From positions 1 to 27,696 of the forward strand of contig JADJAB010000026.1 in assembly GCA_016704435.1 (NCBI GenBank): DNA of 27,696 nucleotides, written 5' to 3'. Position 1 is the first letter of the stretch. Every line of letters begins with the position of its first letter. Both the position numbers and the translations under genes were made by a program. Under the pieces are notes generated by a model. The model did not search any database. It had not been told where the DNA came from and saw only the letters and a program-made list of their open reading frames with translations. Shown piece by piece: positions 15,755-23,580 of this stretch. This DNA is from Rhodobacter sp. (lineage in GTDB: Bacteria; Pseudomonadota; Alphaproteobacteria; Rhodobacterales; Rhodobacteraceae).

Positions 15755-16632
15755 GTGGCGGCCTTTCGCAGCGCCTCGCCGCCCGCCGTGGCCTGGCCAT
15801 GGCTCAGCCGCCGGGTAAGCCGCGTCAGGCCGATCTCGGACACCCTTGTGAAGACCAGATAGAACACCATCAGCCCCAGGAAATACCACAGCCGCCAATC
15901 GCCATGCGGGTATTCATAGGACTGGGTCTTCGACCCGCCCAGCTCGCGCGCGTAGTAGACGATGTCCTTGACCCCCAGCAGGAACAGCAAGGGCGTGGCC
16001 TTGATCAGGATCATCCACAGATTGCCCAGGCCCGGCAGGGCATAGACCCACATCTGCGGCACCAGGATGCGGCGGAACACCTGGGCGCGCGACATGCCGT
16101 AGGCCTCGGCCGTTTCCAGCTGGGCGCGCGGCACCGCCTGCATGGCGCCGTAGATCACATTGGCCGCGAAGGCGCCGAAAACGATGGCAAAGGTCACCAC
16201 CGCCAGCGCAAAGCCGTAAAGCTTGTGCGCGAAGGGCGAGGCGCTGGACAGCGGCACCTTGGCCGCCTGGCAGACCCGGAACTCCAGCCCCTGCCAGGGG
16301 TAGGGGTCGGTCGAAGGGCAGACTGCGGCGGATTTGGCATATTCGATCACCTGATCCAGCGCGATCACGAAGAACAGGAAGAAGACGATGTCGGGCACCC
16401 CGCGCACCATCCAGATATAGATCTTGCCCAGCCAGCTGATCGGCGCGACATGCGACCGCGCGGCGGTGGCGCCGGCGAAACCCATGGCAAGCGCCGTCGG
16501 AGCGGTGATCGCCAGCAGCACCAGAACGGTCACGAAGGACCAGTAGAAATCCTGGTGCTTGCCCGAGGTCAGGTAGCACATGGCCCAGGTCAGGCCTTCG
16601 ATGGATTTCGGATCGGCGCAGGCAGCGAACAT
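15751..16632 (-). CDS. ABC transporter permease, polar amino acid/amine family (HisQ-like)
   Basis: A 293-residue inner-membrane permease. It has transmembrane segments (FVTVLVLLAITAPTALAMGF; IVFFLFFVIALDQVI; ALAVVTFAIVFGAFAANVIY) and an EAA loop (VPRAQLETAEAYGMSRAQVF). Between about residues 95 and 145 there is a hydrophilic insert with two cysteines (AAVCPSTDPYPWQGLEFRVC), longer than in most HisQ proteins and probably periplasmic. ATG 16632 follows a weak GAAAG and lies 73 bases after the upstream binding-protein gene; a stem-loop sits in that gap. The 3' end overlaps the second permease by four bases. Substrate class is inferred from the family and neighbours. Confidence 0.88.
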   Translation of the reverse strand: MFAACADPKSIEGLTWAMCYLTSGKHQDFYWSFVTVLVLLAITAPTALAMGFAGATAARSHVAPISWLGKIYIWMVRGVPDIVFFLFFVIALDQVIEYAKSAAVCPSTDPYPWQGLEFRVCQAAKVPLSSASPFAHKLYGFALAVVTFAIVFGAFAANVIYGAMQAVPRAQLETAEAYGMSRAQVFRRILVPQMWVYALPGLGNLWMILIKATPLLFLLGVKDIVYYARELGGSKTQSYEYPHGDWRLWYFLGLMVFYLVFTRVSEIGLTRLTRRLSHGQATAGGEALRKAAT

Positions 16633-16670
16633 GTGCGGGCTTTCGCGCTGAAGGCAGACTTTCACGAAAG

Positions 16671-16695
16671 AGGGGCGGAGAAGACCCCCGCCCCT
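16671..16695 (-). terminator. Intercistronic stem-loop after the binding-protein gene
   Basis: AGGGGCGG (16671-16678) pairs perfectly with CCGCCCCT (16688-16695), loop 9 bases, between the abundant binding-protein gene and the permease genes. No T run follows on the minus strand (TTTCGTGAAAG). Such hairpins often stabilise binding-protein mRNA or reduce read-through, giving more binding protein than permease. Confidence 0.6.
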
Positions 16696-16705
16696 GTCGT
16701 CACGA

Positions 16706-17461
16706 TCAGCAGCCTTCCTTGGCCTTCTCGCCCCAGGCGGTGGGGGCATCGGGGCCGAAGTACTCCGGCTTGGTGATCATCGCATCCAGGCTGCCGTCAC
16801 ATTTCATCGACTGGATCGCCGCGTCGAACTTGCCGCGCAGCTCGTCGTCGCTGTCGCGGAAGGCCGCGCCGACGCCGCCGCCGATGTTCTCCATCTTCTC
16901 CAGCAGCACCAACGCGCCGCCGGATCCATCGGCGATCGGGCGCAGGTAGTCGCTGTCGGCCAGAACGGCCACCGCCTCGCCGTTCTTCACGGCGGCCACG
17001 GTTTCCTCGGGGGTTGCGTATTCCACCAGCTGCATGCCGTTTTCCGCCACGAAAGCGGCCTGGATGGTCGAGGTCTGCGCCGCGACCGGGCCCGACATCA
17101 GGTCGGCATCCGGCGACGCCGCCAGATAGGCCGAGGGCGTGGCCGCCAGATAGCCCTGGCTGAAATCGACCACTTCCTCACGCTCGTCGGTGATGCTCAT
17201 CCCGGCGATGATCACGTCATAGTTGCCGGATTGCAGGTTCGGGATGATGCTGTCCCATTCGTTGGTGGTCCAGGTGCAGGTCAGCCCGGCGCGCTTGCAC
17301 AGCTCGTCGCCCAGTTCGCGCTCGAACCCGGCCACTTCGCCGGCGTCGTTGATGAAGTTGTAGGGAGGGTAGGCGCCCTCGGTGGCCAGGCGCACGACGT
17401 CCTGCGCCATGGCGGTAGTGCCGAGCAGCAGCACGGCGGTGGTGAGAAGCAGCTTTTTCAT
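16706..17461 (-). CDS. ABC transporter substrate-binding protein, family 3 (LAO/HisJ-like)
   Basis: A 251-residue periplasmic protein with a Sec signal peptide (MKKLLLTTAVLLLGTTAMA, cleavage before Gln20). Mature landmarks follow the lysine/arginine/ornithine-binding fold: ATEGAYPPYNFINDAGEVAGF, then ELCKRAGLTCTW, IIPNLQSGNYDVIIAGMS and ITDEREEVVDFS. The Arg in DERE matches the residue that holds the alpha-carboxylate in LAO-type proteins, which suggests an amino-acid-like ligand. GGGAGA sits just before ATG 17461. It is 47 bases after a second binding-protein gene and is followed by a stem-loop and the permeases. Ligand not determined; ornithine, arginine or a related amine-bearing compound would suit the catabolic genes. 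Confidence 0.88.
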   Translation of the reverse strand: MKKLLLTTAVLLLGTTAMAQDVVRLATEGAYPPYNFINDAGEVAGFERELGDELCKRAGLTCTWTTNEWDSIIPNLQSGNYDVIIAGMSITDEREEVVDFSQGYLAATPSAYLAASPDADLMSGPVAAQTSTIQAAFVAENGMQLVEYATPEETVAAVKNGEAVAVLADSDYLRPIADGSGGALVLLEKMENIGGGVGAAFRDSDDELRGKFDAAIQSMKCDGSLDAMITKPEYFGPDAPTAWGEKAKEGC

Positions 17462-17508
17462 CTTGGTCTCCCGTTGGTTTGCTTCTGGGGGTGATCGCCG
17501 GTTCCGGG

Positions 17509-18219
17509 TCAGAACCAGCGGGTTTCTAGAATCTGCATGGTGCCATCGTCGAACATCGCCTGCAGCGCTCCGTTCAGCCGGGTTCGCAGCGCGTCATTGC
17601 CCTTGCAGACGGCGATCGCGGTGCCTTCGTCTGCAAGATGCACGTCATAGAGCAGCTGGAACCCGCCCGCGGCGAAAAGACCGGCCAGGTCGGGGCGGTT
17701 CTCGAACGGGCCGAAGGCCAGATCGGCGCCGCCTTCGGTCAGCGCCCGCAGCGCGGCGGTTTCCGTCGGATAGGCGCGGAAGTCATGGCCTTCCTGGCGC
17801 AGGAAGGCCTCGTGCAGGGTGCCGGCCTGAACGGCCGTCCGCGCCCGGTCCGGCACCGGCGCGCCGGGCGGGCCGATGAACCATTCGGTGTCGTCGGCGA
17901 AATGGTAGGGATCGGTGAAATCCACCTTCTCGAGCCGTTCCGGCGTGATCGCCATGCCGCCCAGCACCACGTCGAAGCGGCCCTCCATCACGCCGGGGAT
18001 CAATTCGTCGAAGGTGGCCAGCTGCCAGTCGCAGTCAAAGGCGGCGCGGGTGCAGACCTCGGCCATCACGTCGTGGTCGAAGCCGCTCAGCGCGCCATCC
18101 TCCGCCTGCACCAGATAGGGCGGAAATGGCACCTCGGTGCCGATGGTCAGATGGTCGTCGCCGCCCGACGCCAGCACCAGCGCCACCCCCAGGGCCGAGA
18201 CAGAGGCAAGACACGCCAT
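17509..18219 (-). CDS. Second ABC transporter substrate-binding protein, family 3
   Basis: A 236-residue protein with a short signal-like start (MACLASVSALGVALVLASGG) and a family 3 binding fold: IGTEVPFPPYLVQAEDGALSG, ELIPGVMEGRFDVVLGGMA, then ITPERLEKVDFT with the carboxylate-binding Arg. It is clearly diverged from the neighbouring binding protein (different loops, shorter), so tandem duplication, if any, is old. AGGGGGG three bases before ATG 18219 is the ribosome binding site. It lies 9 bases after the ATPase gene. Two binding proteins for one permease pair would widen the substrate range; alternatively one acts as a sensor. Confidence 0.85.
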   Translation of the reverse strand: MACLASVSALGVALVLASGGDDHLTIGTEVPFPPYLVQAEDGALSGFDHDVMAEVCTRAAFDCDWQLATFDELIPGVMEGRFDVVLGGMAITPERLEKVDFTDPYHFADDTEWFIGPPGAPVPDRARTAVQAGTLHEAFLRQEGHDFRAYPTETAALRALTEGGADLAFGPFENRPDLAGLFAAGGFQLLYDVHLADEGTAIAVCKGNDALRTRLNGALQAMFDDGTMQILETRWF

Positions 18220-18228
18220 TCGCCCCCC

Positions 18229-18999
18229 TTATGCCGCCGTGGCCGACAGAAAGCCGCGCAGCCGGTCGGTCTGCGGGGCGACGAACAGCCGGTCGGGCGG
18301 GCCTTCTTCTTCGATCTTGCCCTGATGCAGGAAGATGACGTGGTCGGAGCAATCCGCCGCCAGCTTCATGTCATGCGTCACCAGCAGCATGGTGCGGCCC
18401 TCGTCAGCCAGGGCCCTGATGACGCGGACGACTTCCTGCTCCAGCTCCGGGTCCAGCGCCGAGGTCGGCTCGTCGAACAGCAGGGCGCGCGGCTCCATGC
18501 ACAGGGCGCGGGCGATCGCGGCGCGCTGCTGCTGGCCGCCCGACAGCTGCGCCGGCCAGGCATCGGCCTTCTCGCCGATGCCGACCTTGTCGAGGTATTT
18601 GCGCGCGGTTTCCTCCACCTCTTTCGGCTCGCGCTTCAGCACCGTCACCGGCGCCTCCATCACGTTTTGCAAGACCGTCATATGGGCCCAGAGGTTGAAC
18701 TGCTGGAACACCATCGACAGGTTGGTACGGATGCGGGTGACCTGATGGCGGTCGGCGGGGTGGCGGTGGTGGCCGGTGCCCTTCCAGTGCACATCCTCGC
18801 CTTCAAAGCGGATCAGGCCCTGCTGGCTGTCCTCCAGAAGGTTGCAGCAGCGCAAGAGCGTGGATTTGCCCGACCCCGAAGAGCCGATCAGCGATACCAC
18901 ATGCCCGCGCGGTGCGACCAGATCGACACCCTTCAGCACCTCGAGATTGCCATAGGACTTGTGCAGATCGCGAATTTCAATGACGGGAGTGTCGGCCAT
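18229..18999 (-). CDS. ABC transporter ATP-binding protein, polar amino acid/amine family (HisP/GlnQ-like)
   Basis: A 256-residue ATPase, intact. Walker A is GSSGSGKST at residues 39-47, the Q-loop region is FQQFNLWAHMTVLQN, the signature is LSGGQQQR, Walker B is ALLFDEPTSALDP, and the switch His is in LLVTHDMK. This matches HisP/GlnQ-type proteins, which power the import of polar amino acids, and not PotA-type polyamine ATPases. It is the first gene of the transporter operon; ATG 18999 has AAGGGGAG just upstream. The next gene starts 9 bases after its stop. Confidence 0.93.
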   Translation of the reverse strand: MADTPVIEIRDLHKSYGNLEVLKGVDLVAPRGHVVSLIGSSGSGKSTLLRCCNLLEDSQQGLIRFEGEDVHWKGTGHHRHPADRHQVTRIRTNLSMVFQQFNLWAHMTVLQNVMEAPVTVLKREPKEVEETARKYLDKVGIGEKADAWPAQLSGGQQQRAAIARALCMEPRALLFDEPTSALDPELEQEVVRVIRALADEGRTMLLVTHDMKLAADCSDHVIFLHQGKIEEEGPPDRLFVAPQTDRLRGFLSATAA

Positions 19000-19063
19000 G
19001 GCTCCCCTTCGTTCCCCTGATGATCCGGCGGCGTTCTATGCGCCTGCGCGGCTGTCTGTCAGG

Positions 19064-19094
19064 CCAATAGGGCGCAGTTTCGCCCGCATTGCAA
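19064..19094 (-). promoter_or_regulatory. Weak candidate promoter of the transporter operon
   Basis: Read on the minus strand, TTGCAA (19094-19089) and TATTGG (19069-19064) are 19 bases apart, 65 bases upstream of the ATPase start. Spacing and -10 are poor, so this is only the best candidate in the 128-base spacer. Confidence 0.2.
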
Positions 19095-19127
19095 CGGCGA
19101 TTCAGCCGGTGCAGGCCTTACGGCACG

Positions 19128-19907
19128 TCAATCTGATACCTGCGACCAACCGAAATGCACGGGTGGCGGTGGTGTCGGCACGGCCAGATAGGCCGCGGCG
19201 GGAATCTCGACCAGGCCCTGCAGGTGCAGGGTTGTGCGATCTGCGGGCGAAAGCGCCGCGATGGCGCCGCGCAGGGCCGGCAGAAGTGCCGCGCGGTCGG
19301 CGCCCTGGCCGGCGATGAAGGGCAGAGCGGGGGTCGGTGCGGTCTGGCCGACCACCTTCAGCGCCTTTGCCGCGGGCTCCTGGCCCTGCAGCATCGCCCA
19401 GGTCAGCGCATCCAGCCCCGCAAGATCCGCCCGGCCCGCCGCCACCGCCTGCGCCGAAAGCCGGTGCCCGCCGGTCCGGAGCACGGGGCACGGGGTCAGG
19501 CCCAGCCCGATCAGATGCTGGGCCGGCGCCGCCCAGCCCGATTGCGACAGTTCTTCGTTGAAGGCCATCGGTGCTGCATCGAACGCCTCGATCCGGTCGC
19601 GCGGGTCATCGGCGCGGGCCACCAGGACGCTGTGGTAATGGCCGGGCGGGCACCCCGGCAACCCGTAGTCGGGCGTGGCCACCAGCGCGACCTTGCCGTG
19701 CAGCCGGGCGCGGTAGGGGTAGCCGCAGGTCTGCGACAGCACCAGCGCGGGGTCCATCCAGGCCGGCCAGAACGCCGCCTCGCCGCGCGTCAGGGCATCG
19801 GGCGCAGGCTGGCCCGCCGCTCGCAGCCGGTCGCGGATACCCGCCCAAAGCCGGTCATTCGCAGCCATGGCCGGGCCGAAGTCATACATCCCCAGGCTGG
19901 CGATCAT
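19128..19907 (-). CDS. PhnD/SsuA/transferrin-like substrate-binding-fold protein lacking a clear signal peptide
   Basis: A 259-residue protein starting MIASLGMYDFGPAMAANDRLW. Its landmarks fit PhnD-like proteins: LVLSQTCGYPY, LVATPDYGLPGCPPGHYHSVLV, and a second lobe GRADLAGLDALTWAML. PhnD proteins bind phosphonates or similar anions for ABC import, but no phosphonate permease or ATPase is adjacent and no signal peptide is seen at ATG 19907. It overlaps the upstream terB-like gene by ATGA, so its start is well supported and the protein may act in the cytoplasm or be exported by another route. Function is therefore open; a ligand-binding sensor is as likely as a transporter part. Confidence 0.75.
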   Translation of the reverse strand: MIASLGMYDFGPAMAANDRLWAGIRDRLRAAGQPAPDALTRGEAAFWPAWMDPALVLSQTCGYPYRARLHGKVALVATPDYGLPGCPPGHYHSVLVARADDPRDRIEAFDAAPMAFNEELSQSGWAAPAQHLIGLGLTPCPVLRTGGHRLSAQAVAAGRADLAGLDALTWAMLQGQEPAAKALKVVGQTAPTPALPFIAGQGADRAALLPALRGAIAALSPADRTTLHLQGLVEIPAAAYLAVPTPPPPVHFGWSQVSD

Positions 19908-20341
19908 TCCGATTGCGCCCTTTGCCGGGCTTGCGCGCTTTCCACGTCGCTCAACCCCAGCAGATTGGCCGCAAGCCGCAGCAGCCGGTCTTCCTCGGCG
20001 TCGCGCTGGCCATCGGCCAGTGCCACGGACCACATCGCCTGCATCAGGTGGATGCGCTCGTCCAGCTCTGTCGCCGCCTTCAGCGCGCGGGTGAAGCGGA
20101 CGGTATCGGGGGCTTCCTGCTCCAGTTGCTCGGCCTCGGCCCGCAGCTTTGCCGCCTCGAACGGGCCAAGCCCGTGATGCGCCATCAGGATGCGGTCGAT
20201 GCGGTCCACCTCTTCGGAGGAATACCGGCCGTCGGTGCGCGCCACGCGGACCAGAAGGGCGGCCAGGGCCAATTGCGCATCCGCCTCGGGCAAGCGAGGC
20301 GGCTGGGGTGACAGCAGGCGGCGCAGCAGGGTTTCGAACAT
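19904..20341 (-). CDS. TerB-family tellurite-resistance-like protein
   Basis: A 145-residue alpha-helical protein. It has two acidic metal-binding-type segments typical of TerB domains: VRVARTDGRYSSEEVDRIDR and SVALADGQRDAEEDRLLRLA. TerB-like domains bind metal ions and occur in many stress and membrane contexts; a housekeeping single-domain form like this is common in alphaproteobacteria and does not by itself imply tellurite resistance. ATG 20341 (MFETLLRRLLS) is preferred; no strong ribosome binding site is seen, and the extension to 20464 would be Cys/Arg-rich and implausible. It is 40 bases downstream of the phzF-like gene and overlaps the next gene by ATGA. Confidence 0.8.
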   Translation of the reverse strand: MFETLLRRLLSPQPPRLPEADAQLALAALLVRVARTDGRYSSEEVDRIDRILMAHHGLGPFEAAKLRAEAEQLEQEAPDTVRFTRALKAATELDERIHLMQAMWSVALADGQRDAEEDRLLRLAANLLGLSDVESAQARQRAQSE

Positions 20342-20381
20342 GCGGCGGAAGATAGGGGCTTTTTCCGGGTTGCGCCAGCCG

Positions 20382-21257
20382 TCAGGGCAGCCGCAGCCGC
20401 CCCTCGCCAATGCGGACCGCGCTGCCCGCGATGCGCACGGCTTGCAGACGACCCCCGGACACATCGACGCTCAGGCGCAGGTCCGAGGGGCGGCCCATCT
20501 CGACGCCCTGTTGCAGGTGCAGGGTGGTCGTGCCTTCGGCCAGCGCGTCATTTGCCAGAAGCTGCGACGCCAGAAGTGCGGTGGCAGACCCCGTCGCCGG
20601 GTCTTCGGGAATGCCCGCATTGGGGCTGAACATCCTGGCCTGGTAGTCGTTCGCGGCGCTGTAAAGATAGGCGCTGTCGACTTGGGCCGCGGCCATCAGG
20701 GCGGACCAATGCGGCTCGATCGGGCGGGCGCGTGCGAGGGCTTGAAGTGTCTTGACCGGGGCGTAGAGGAAGCGCGGGCCGCCTTGGTGCACGCCGGGGA
20801 TATGGGGGCCAAGGTCTTCGGGCGACAGGTCCAGGGCGGCGGCCAGAAGGCCGGGTTCGGGCTGGTGGCTGGTGGGCAGGGGGATCACCGGGGCGATGAA
20901 TTCCGCCGTTATATCCGTGCCTTGGCGGCGGACGGTGACGGGAACCAGGCCCGCCTCCTCCTCCAGCGTGATCAGGGTTTCGAAATCACCACCGTGGGAT
21001 TGTTCGGCCAGAAGGATGGCGCAGCCGATGGTGGGGTGGCCGGCGAAGGGGATCTCGGCGGTGGGGAAGATGCGGACTTTCGCGGTATGGGCGGGGTTGG
21101 CGGGGGGCTGGACGAAGATGGTTTCCGACAGGTTGAACTCCCGCGCGATGGTCTGCATCTGCGCGGTGGTGAGGTCTTTGGCGCCCAGAACAACCGCGAG
21201 GGGGTTGCCCGCGAAGGGGGTTGTGGTGAAGACGTCCAGGGTATGGAATGTAATCAT
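20382..21257 (-). CDS. PhzF-family isomerase/epimerase-like protein
   Basis: A 291-residue PhzF-fold protein with two similar halves. The N-terminal motif is FTTTPFAGNPLAVVL, the catalytic Glu45 lies in NLSETIFVQPP, FAGHPTIGCA follows, and the second half has PEDPATGSATALLASQLL. PhzF enzymes isomerise dihydro-hydroxyanthranilate in phenazine synthesis, but most family members sit, as here, outside phenazine clusters and have unknown substrates. ATG 21257 overlaps the rlmJ stop (ATGA), so the two are co-translated. Confidence 0.9.
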   Translation of the reverse strand: MITFHTLDVFTTTPFAGNPLAVVLGAKDLTTAQMQTIAREFNLSETIFVQPPANPAHTAKVRIFPTAEIPFAGHPTIGCAILLAEQSHGGDFETLITLEEEAGLVPVTVRRQGTDITAEFIAPVIPLPTSHQPEPGLLAAALDLSPEDLGPHIPGVHQGGPRFLYAPVKTLQALARARPIEPHWSALMAAAQVDSAYLYSAANDYQARMFSPNAGIPEDPATGSATALLASQLLANDALAEGTTTLHLQQGVEMGRPSDLRLSVDVSGGRLQAVRIAGSAVRIGEGRLRLP

Positions 21258-22033
21258 TTCAGGGCCTTGTAAAGGGCGGTCAGGCGTTTGGCCTCGGCCT
21301 CCAGCCCATAGGGCGGGTTGACGAAGAACATGCCGGAGCCTTCCATCCGGTGGCCGTTGCGGGCGGGCGGGAAGGCGACCTCATGCAACAGGTGGTCTTC
21401 GTGCTGGATTTGCAGCTGTCGGGTCATCGCCTTGTGCGGGTGGTCGCGCAGGATCGGATACCACAGGACCAGGGTGCCGACGTTCCATTTGCGGGCTATC
21501 TGGCTGAAAATCTTGGGGATCTTGTCGTAGTCGTCCTTGACCTCATAGCTGGGATCGCACAGCAGCAGGCCCCTTCGCGGGGTGGGGGGGGTGAGGGCCA
21601 GGGCGAGGTCGAAGCCGTCGCGTTTGTGGATGGTGGCGCCCCAGGGGGTTAACGTCTCGGACAGCGCGGTGTGTTCCTGCGGATGCAGTTCCGCGAGGTG
21701 GATTTTGTCGGTTTCCCTGAGGGTTAGCGCGGCGATGAGGGGGGAGCCGGGGTAGCTGTCTGGCCCGTTCATGTGCCGGCAATCGTAAAGCGCGCGGGCG
21801 TAGGGATGGTCCTCGGGGAACCAGTCTTGATGGGCGAGGATGCCTGCGGCGGCTTCGCCGGTCTTTGCGGCCTCGGGGGCGGTGAGGTGGTAGAGGCCGC
21901 GCCCGGCGTGGGTTTCAATATAGGTGAGGGGTTTGTCTTTTTGGATCAGGTAGTTGAGCGTCCACGCCAGCAGCGCGTGCTTGTGAACATCGGCCAGATT
22001 TCCGGCGTGGAAGGCGTGTTGGTAGGAGAGCAT
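21254..22033 (-). CDS. rlmJ: 23S rRNA (adenine-2030-N6)-methyltransferase
   Basis: A 259-residue protein starting MLSYQHAFHAGNLADVHKH, nearly diagnostic for RlmJ. SAM-binding and catalytic landmarks are ETHAGRGLY (residues 40-48), the catalytic DPSYE at 160-164 and GMFFVNPPYGL near the C-terminus. RlmJ methylates A2030 (E. coli numbering) of 23S rRNA in the cytosol. It is the first gene of the rlmJ-phzF-terB-phnD-like run and overlaps phzF by four bases. It appears intact. Confidence 0.95.
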   Translation of the reverse strand: MLSYQHAFHAGNLADVHKHALLAWTLNYLIQKDKPLTYIETHAGRGLYHLTAPEAAKTGEAAAGILAHQDWFPEDHPYARALYDCRHMNGPDSYPGSPLIAALTLRETDKIHLAELHPQEHTALSETLTPWGATIHKRDGFDLALALTPPTPRRGLLLCDPSYEVKDDYDKIPKIFSQIARKWNVGTLVLWYPILRDHPHKAMTRQLQIQHEDHLLHEVAFPPARNGHRMEGSGMFFVNPPYGLEAEAKRLTALYKALK

Positions 22034-22256
22034 TTTTGTTGGTTATCAGGGCAGCGGGGGGAGGACGCAAGAGACTCCGCCCGGTGGGGTAGGGAATGGG
22101 GTTTTTGGGGGAATGATGTGCTGCCCAAAACGTCTGGCAAGTGTATGGCAAGCGTCTGGCAGGAGGAGGAGAGGGGGAGGGCGTTAGGATTGGGTGCAAC
22201 GGGGGGTAGGGTGCGCGATCTGCGCACTCTGCCGGAAGGGAGCGGAACAGAAGAAA

Positions 22257-22278
22257 GGGGCGGAGAAAACTCCGCCCC
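22257..22278 (-). terminator. Intrinsic terminator of the outer-membrane protein gene
   Basis: GGGGCGGA (22257-22264) pairs perfectly with TCCGCCCC (22271-22278), loop GAAAAC. On the minus strand the hairpin is followed by TTTCTTCTGTT. It lies just downstream of the stop of the beta-barrel gene, 224 bases before rlmJ. Confidence 0.8.
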
Positions 22279-22299
22279 CTTGCATCTTGCAGCCGTCAA

Positions 22300-23231
22300 T
22301 CAGAAGTTCAGCACGGTCTGGCTGATCGCGCTGTGGCTGGGGTTCAGGATCGCATCGGCGGTGCTGTTCAGCGGCGCCTTCGCGGCCTTGCCGCCCAGCG
22401 GGATCGTCAGGCCCAGACGCACGGTGTCGACATCGGTGCTGCCCACGCCGCCAGCGCTGAAATCGGACCGCGCCAACTCCAGCGAGACCGCCATCGGCAT
22501 CCCGGCCATCGCGCTGAGATCGTAGGCGCCGCCCAGGCCGACCGTGGTGACATCGGCATCGACGATGTCGAGCGTGGTGCGCGAGACGCCACCGAACAGG
22601 CTGATGCGCTCATTGACCGAATAGACGCCGGCCAGACCGATGTAGTCGACGTCGATATCGGTGCCGAAAGCATCGACATTGGTGCGGATCGCCGAGGCGC
22701 CGATCGTCAGTGCTTCGGTGGGGGCGTATTTCAACGACAGGCCGAAATGGCGCATGTCGATGTCCGAAGGCAGCAGGCCGCCGGGTTCGCTGACGGCGAT
22801 GAAGCCGCCGAAGTCCAGCGCGCCGGAGGTGTAGTGGCCCTCGATGCCGAAGGTCGTGGCGCTGACGTTCAGACCGATCCGGGACGCCGATATCAAGGCC
22901 GACCTCGGCGTTCTCGACGAAGGCACCCGACGGAACCATTCGCGGAGAAGGCATAGTCCAGGTCCAGCCCGATCATCTGACCGTCGACCGAAACCGGCGT
23001 GGAGTCGACGTCCATGTTGAACTGGTTGAAGCGCGCGCCGAAGGTGAAGCCACTGCCGAGTTCGACCGCGATCCGGCCATCAAAGCTGATGCCGTCGACA
23101 TCGAAGGGAATGGCGTCGATGTCGGACTGGCTGAAGCCGAGGGTGACGCCGCCGGAGAACTCCTGAGCACTGGTGGCAGCGGGGACAAGGAGCGAGGTCG
23201 TAACAAGAAAAACTTTGAACATGCTGGTCAT
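22300..23231 (-). CDS. Outer-membrane beta-barrel (porin-like) protein, two frameshifts in this assembly
   Basis: After repair this is a 309-residue outer-membrane protein. The signal peptide is MTSMFKVFLVTTSLLVPAATSA, followed by QEFSGGVTLGFSQSDID. The body is alternating beta strands rich in Gly, Asp and Thr (FTFGARFNQFNMDVDSTPVS; IEGHYTSGALDFGGF; GLAGVYSVNERISLFGGVSR), and the protein ends SQTVLNF with a C-terminal Phe for BAM. Two single extra bases are evident: one in the GGG of minus-strand gtcgggtgcc near plus 22921-22925, and one in the CCC of gtcccgg near plus 22880-22882. Removing both joins NGSVGAFVENAEVGLDIGV to RIGLNVSATTFG. SD GAAAGG precedes ATG 23231. The transported substrate is unknown. 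Confidence 0.8.
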
Positions 23232-23580
23232 TCTGGAACCCTTTCCTTTTTTGTTCAGTCTTTCGAATATAAGCCTGGCGGGGGCGGGAACGGACTGCCG
23301 GGCAGGCACGGCAAACGGATTTCCCGCTGTGCCCGGCAGGTCACGCAATTCCACTTTTGATTGTGTTAATGGGGGCTTAGTCGCTTCTATAGGGTGCCAG
23401 GACCTGACCGCGGTTCACGCTTGGTCGGGCCGGGCCGAATCAGGGCTGAGTCGATCTGCGTGAAGCAGCGCCTTCTGGACCTGGAACCAATTCAGGCGAA
23501 ATGATCCGGTTCAGCGAACCCGTCCTGAGGTTGACCCATCAGGGATGCGCACCCTTGGGGCGGCAGGGGCAAGCCCCGAC
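23232..23580. other. 349-base spacer with probable promoter of the outer-membrane protein gene
   Basis: No convincing gene is present. On the minus strand TATATT (23271-23266) lies 35 bases before the outer-membrane protein start and is a good -10 box; the -35 position (TCCGTT) does not match, so an activator or another sigma factor is possible. The rest, up to the pyrG stop at 23581, has an AT-richer patch near 23355-23395 but no clear terminator for pyrG. Confidence 0.4.

Noticed and set aside
19904..20341. Tellurite-resistance island or defence-linked Ter system
   Set aside because: Only a lone TerB-domain gene is present, with no terC, terD, terZ or defence genes nearby; the neighbours are housekeeping.
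20382..21257. Phenazine biosynthesis cluster
   Set aside because: Only a PhzF-like gene is present, with no other phz genes; most family members are outside phenazine clusters.
22300..23231. Two separate small genes for the outer-membrane protein region
   Set aside because: The signal peptide is only on the first piece and the barrel-terminal Phe only on the last. A third frame bridges them, and deleting two single bases gives one continuous barrel.
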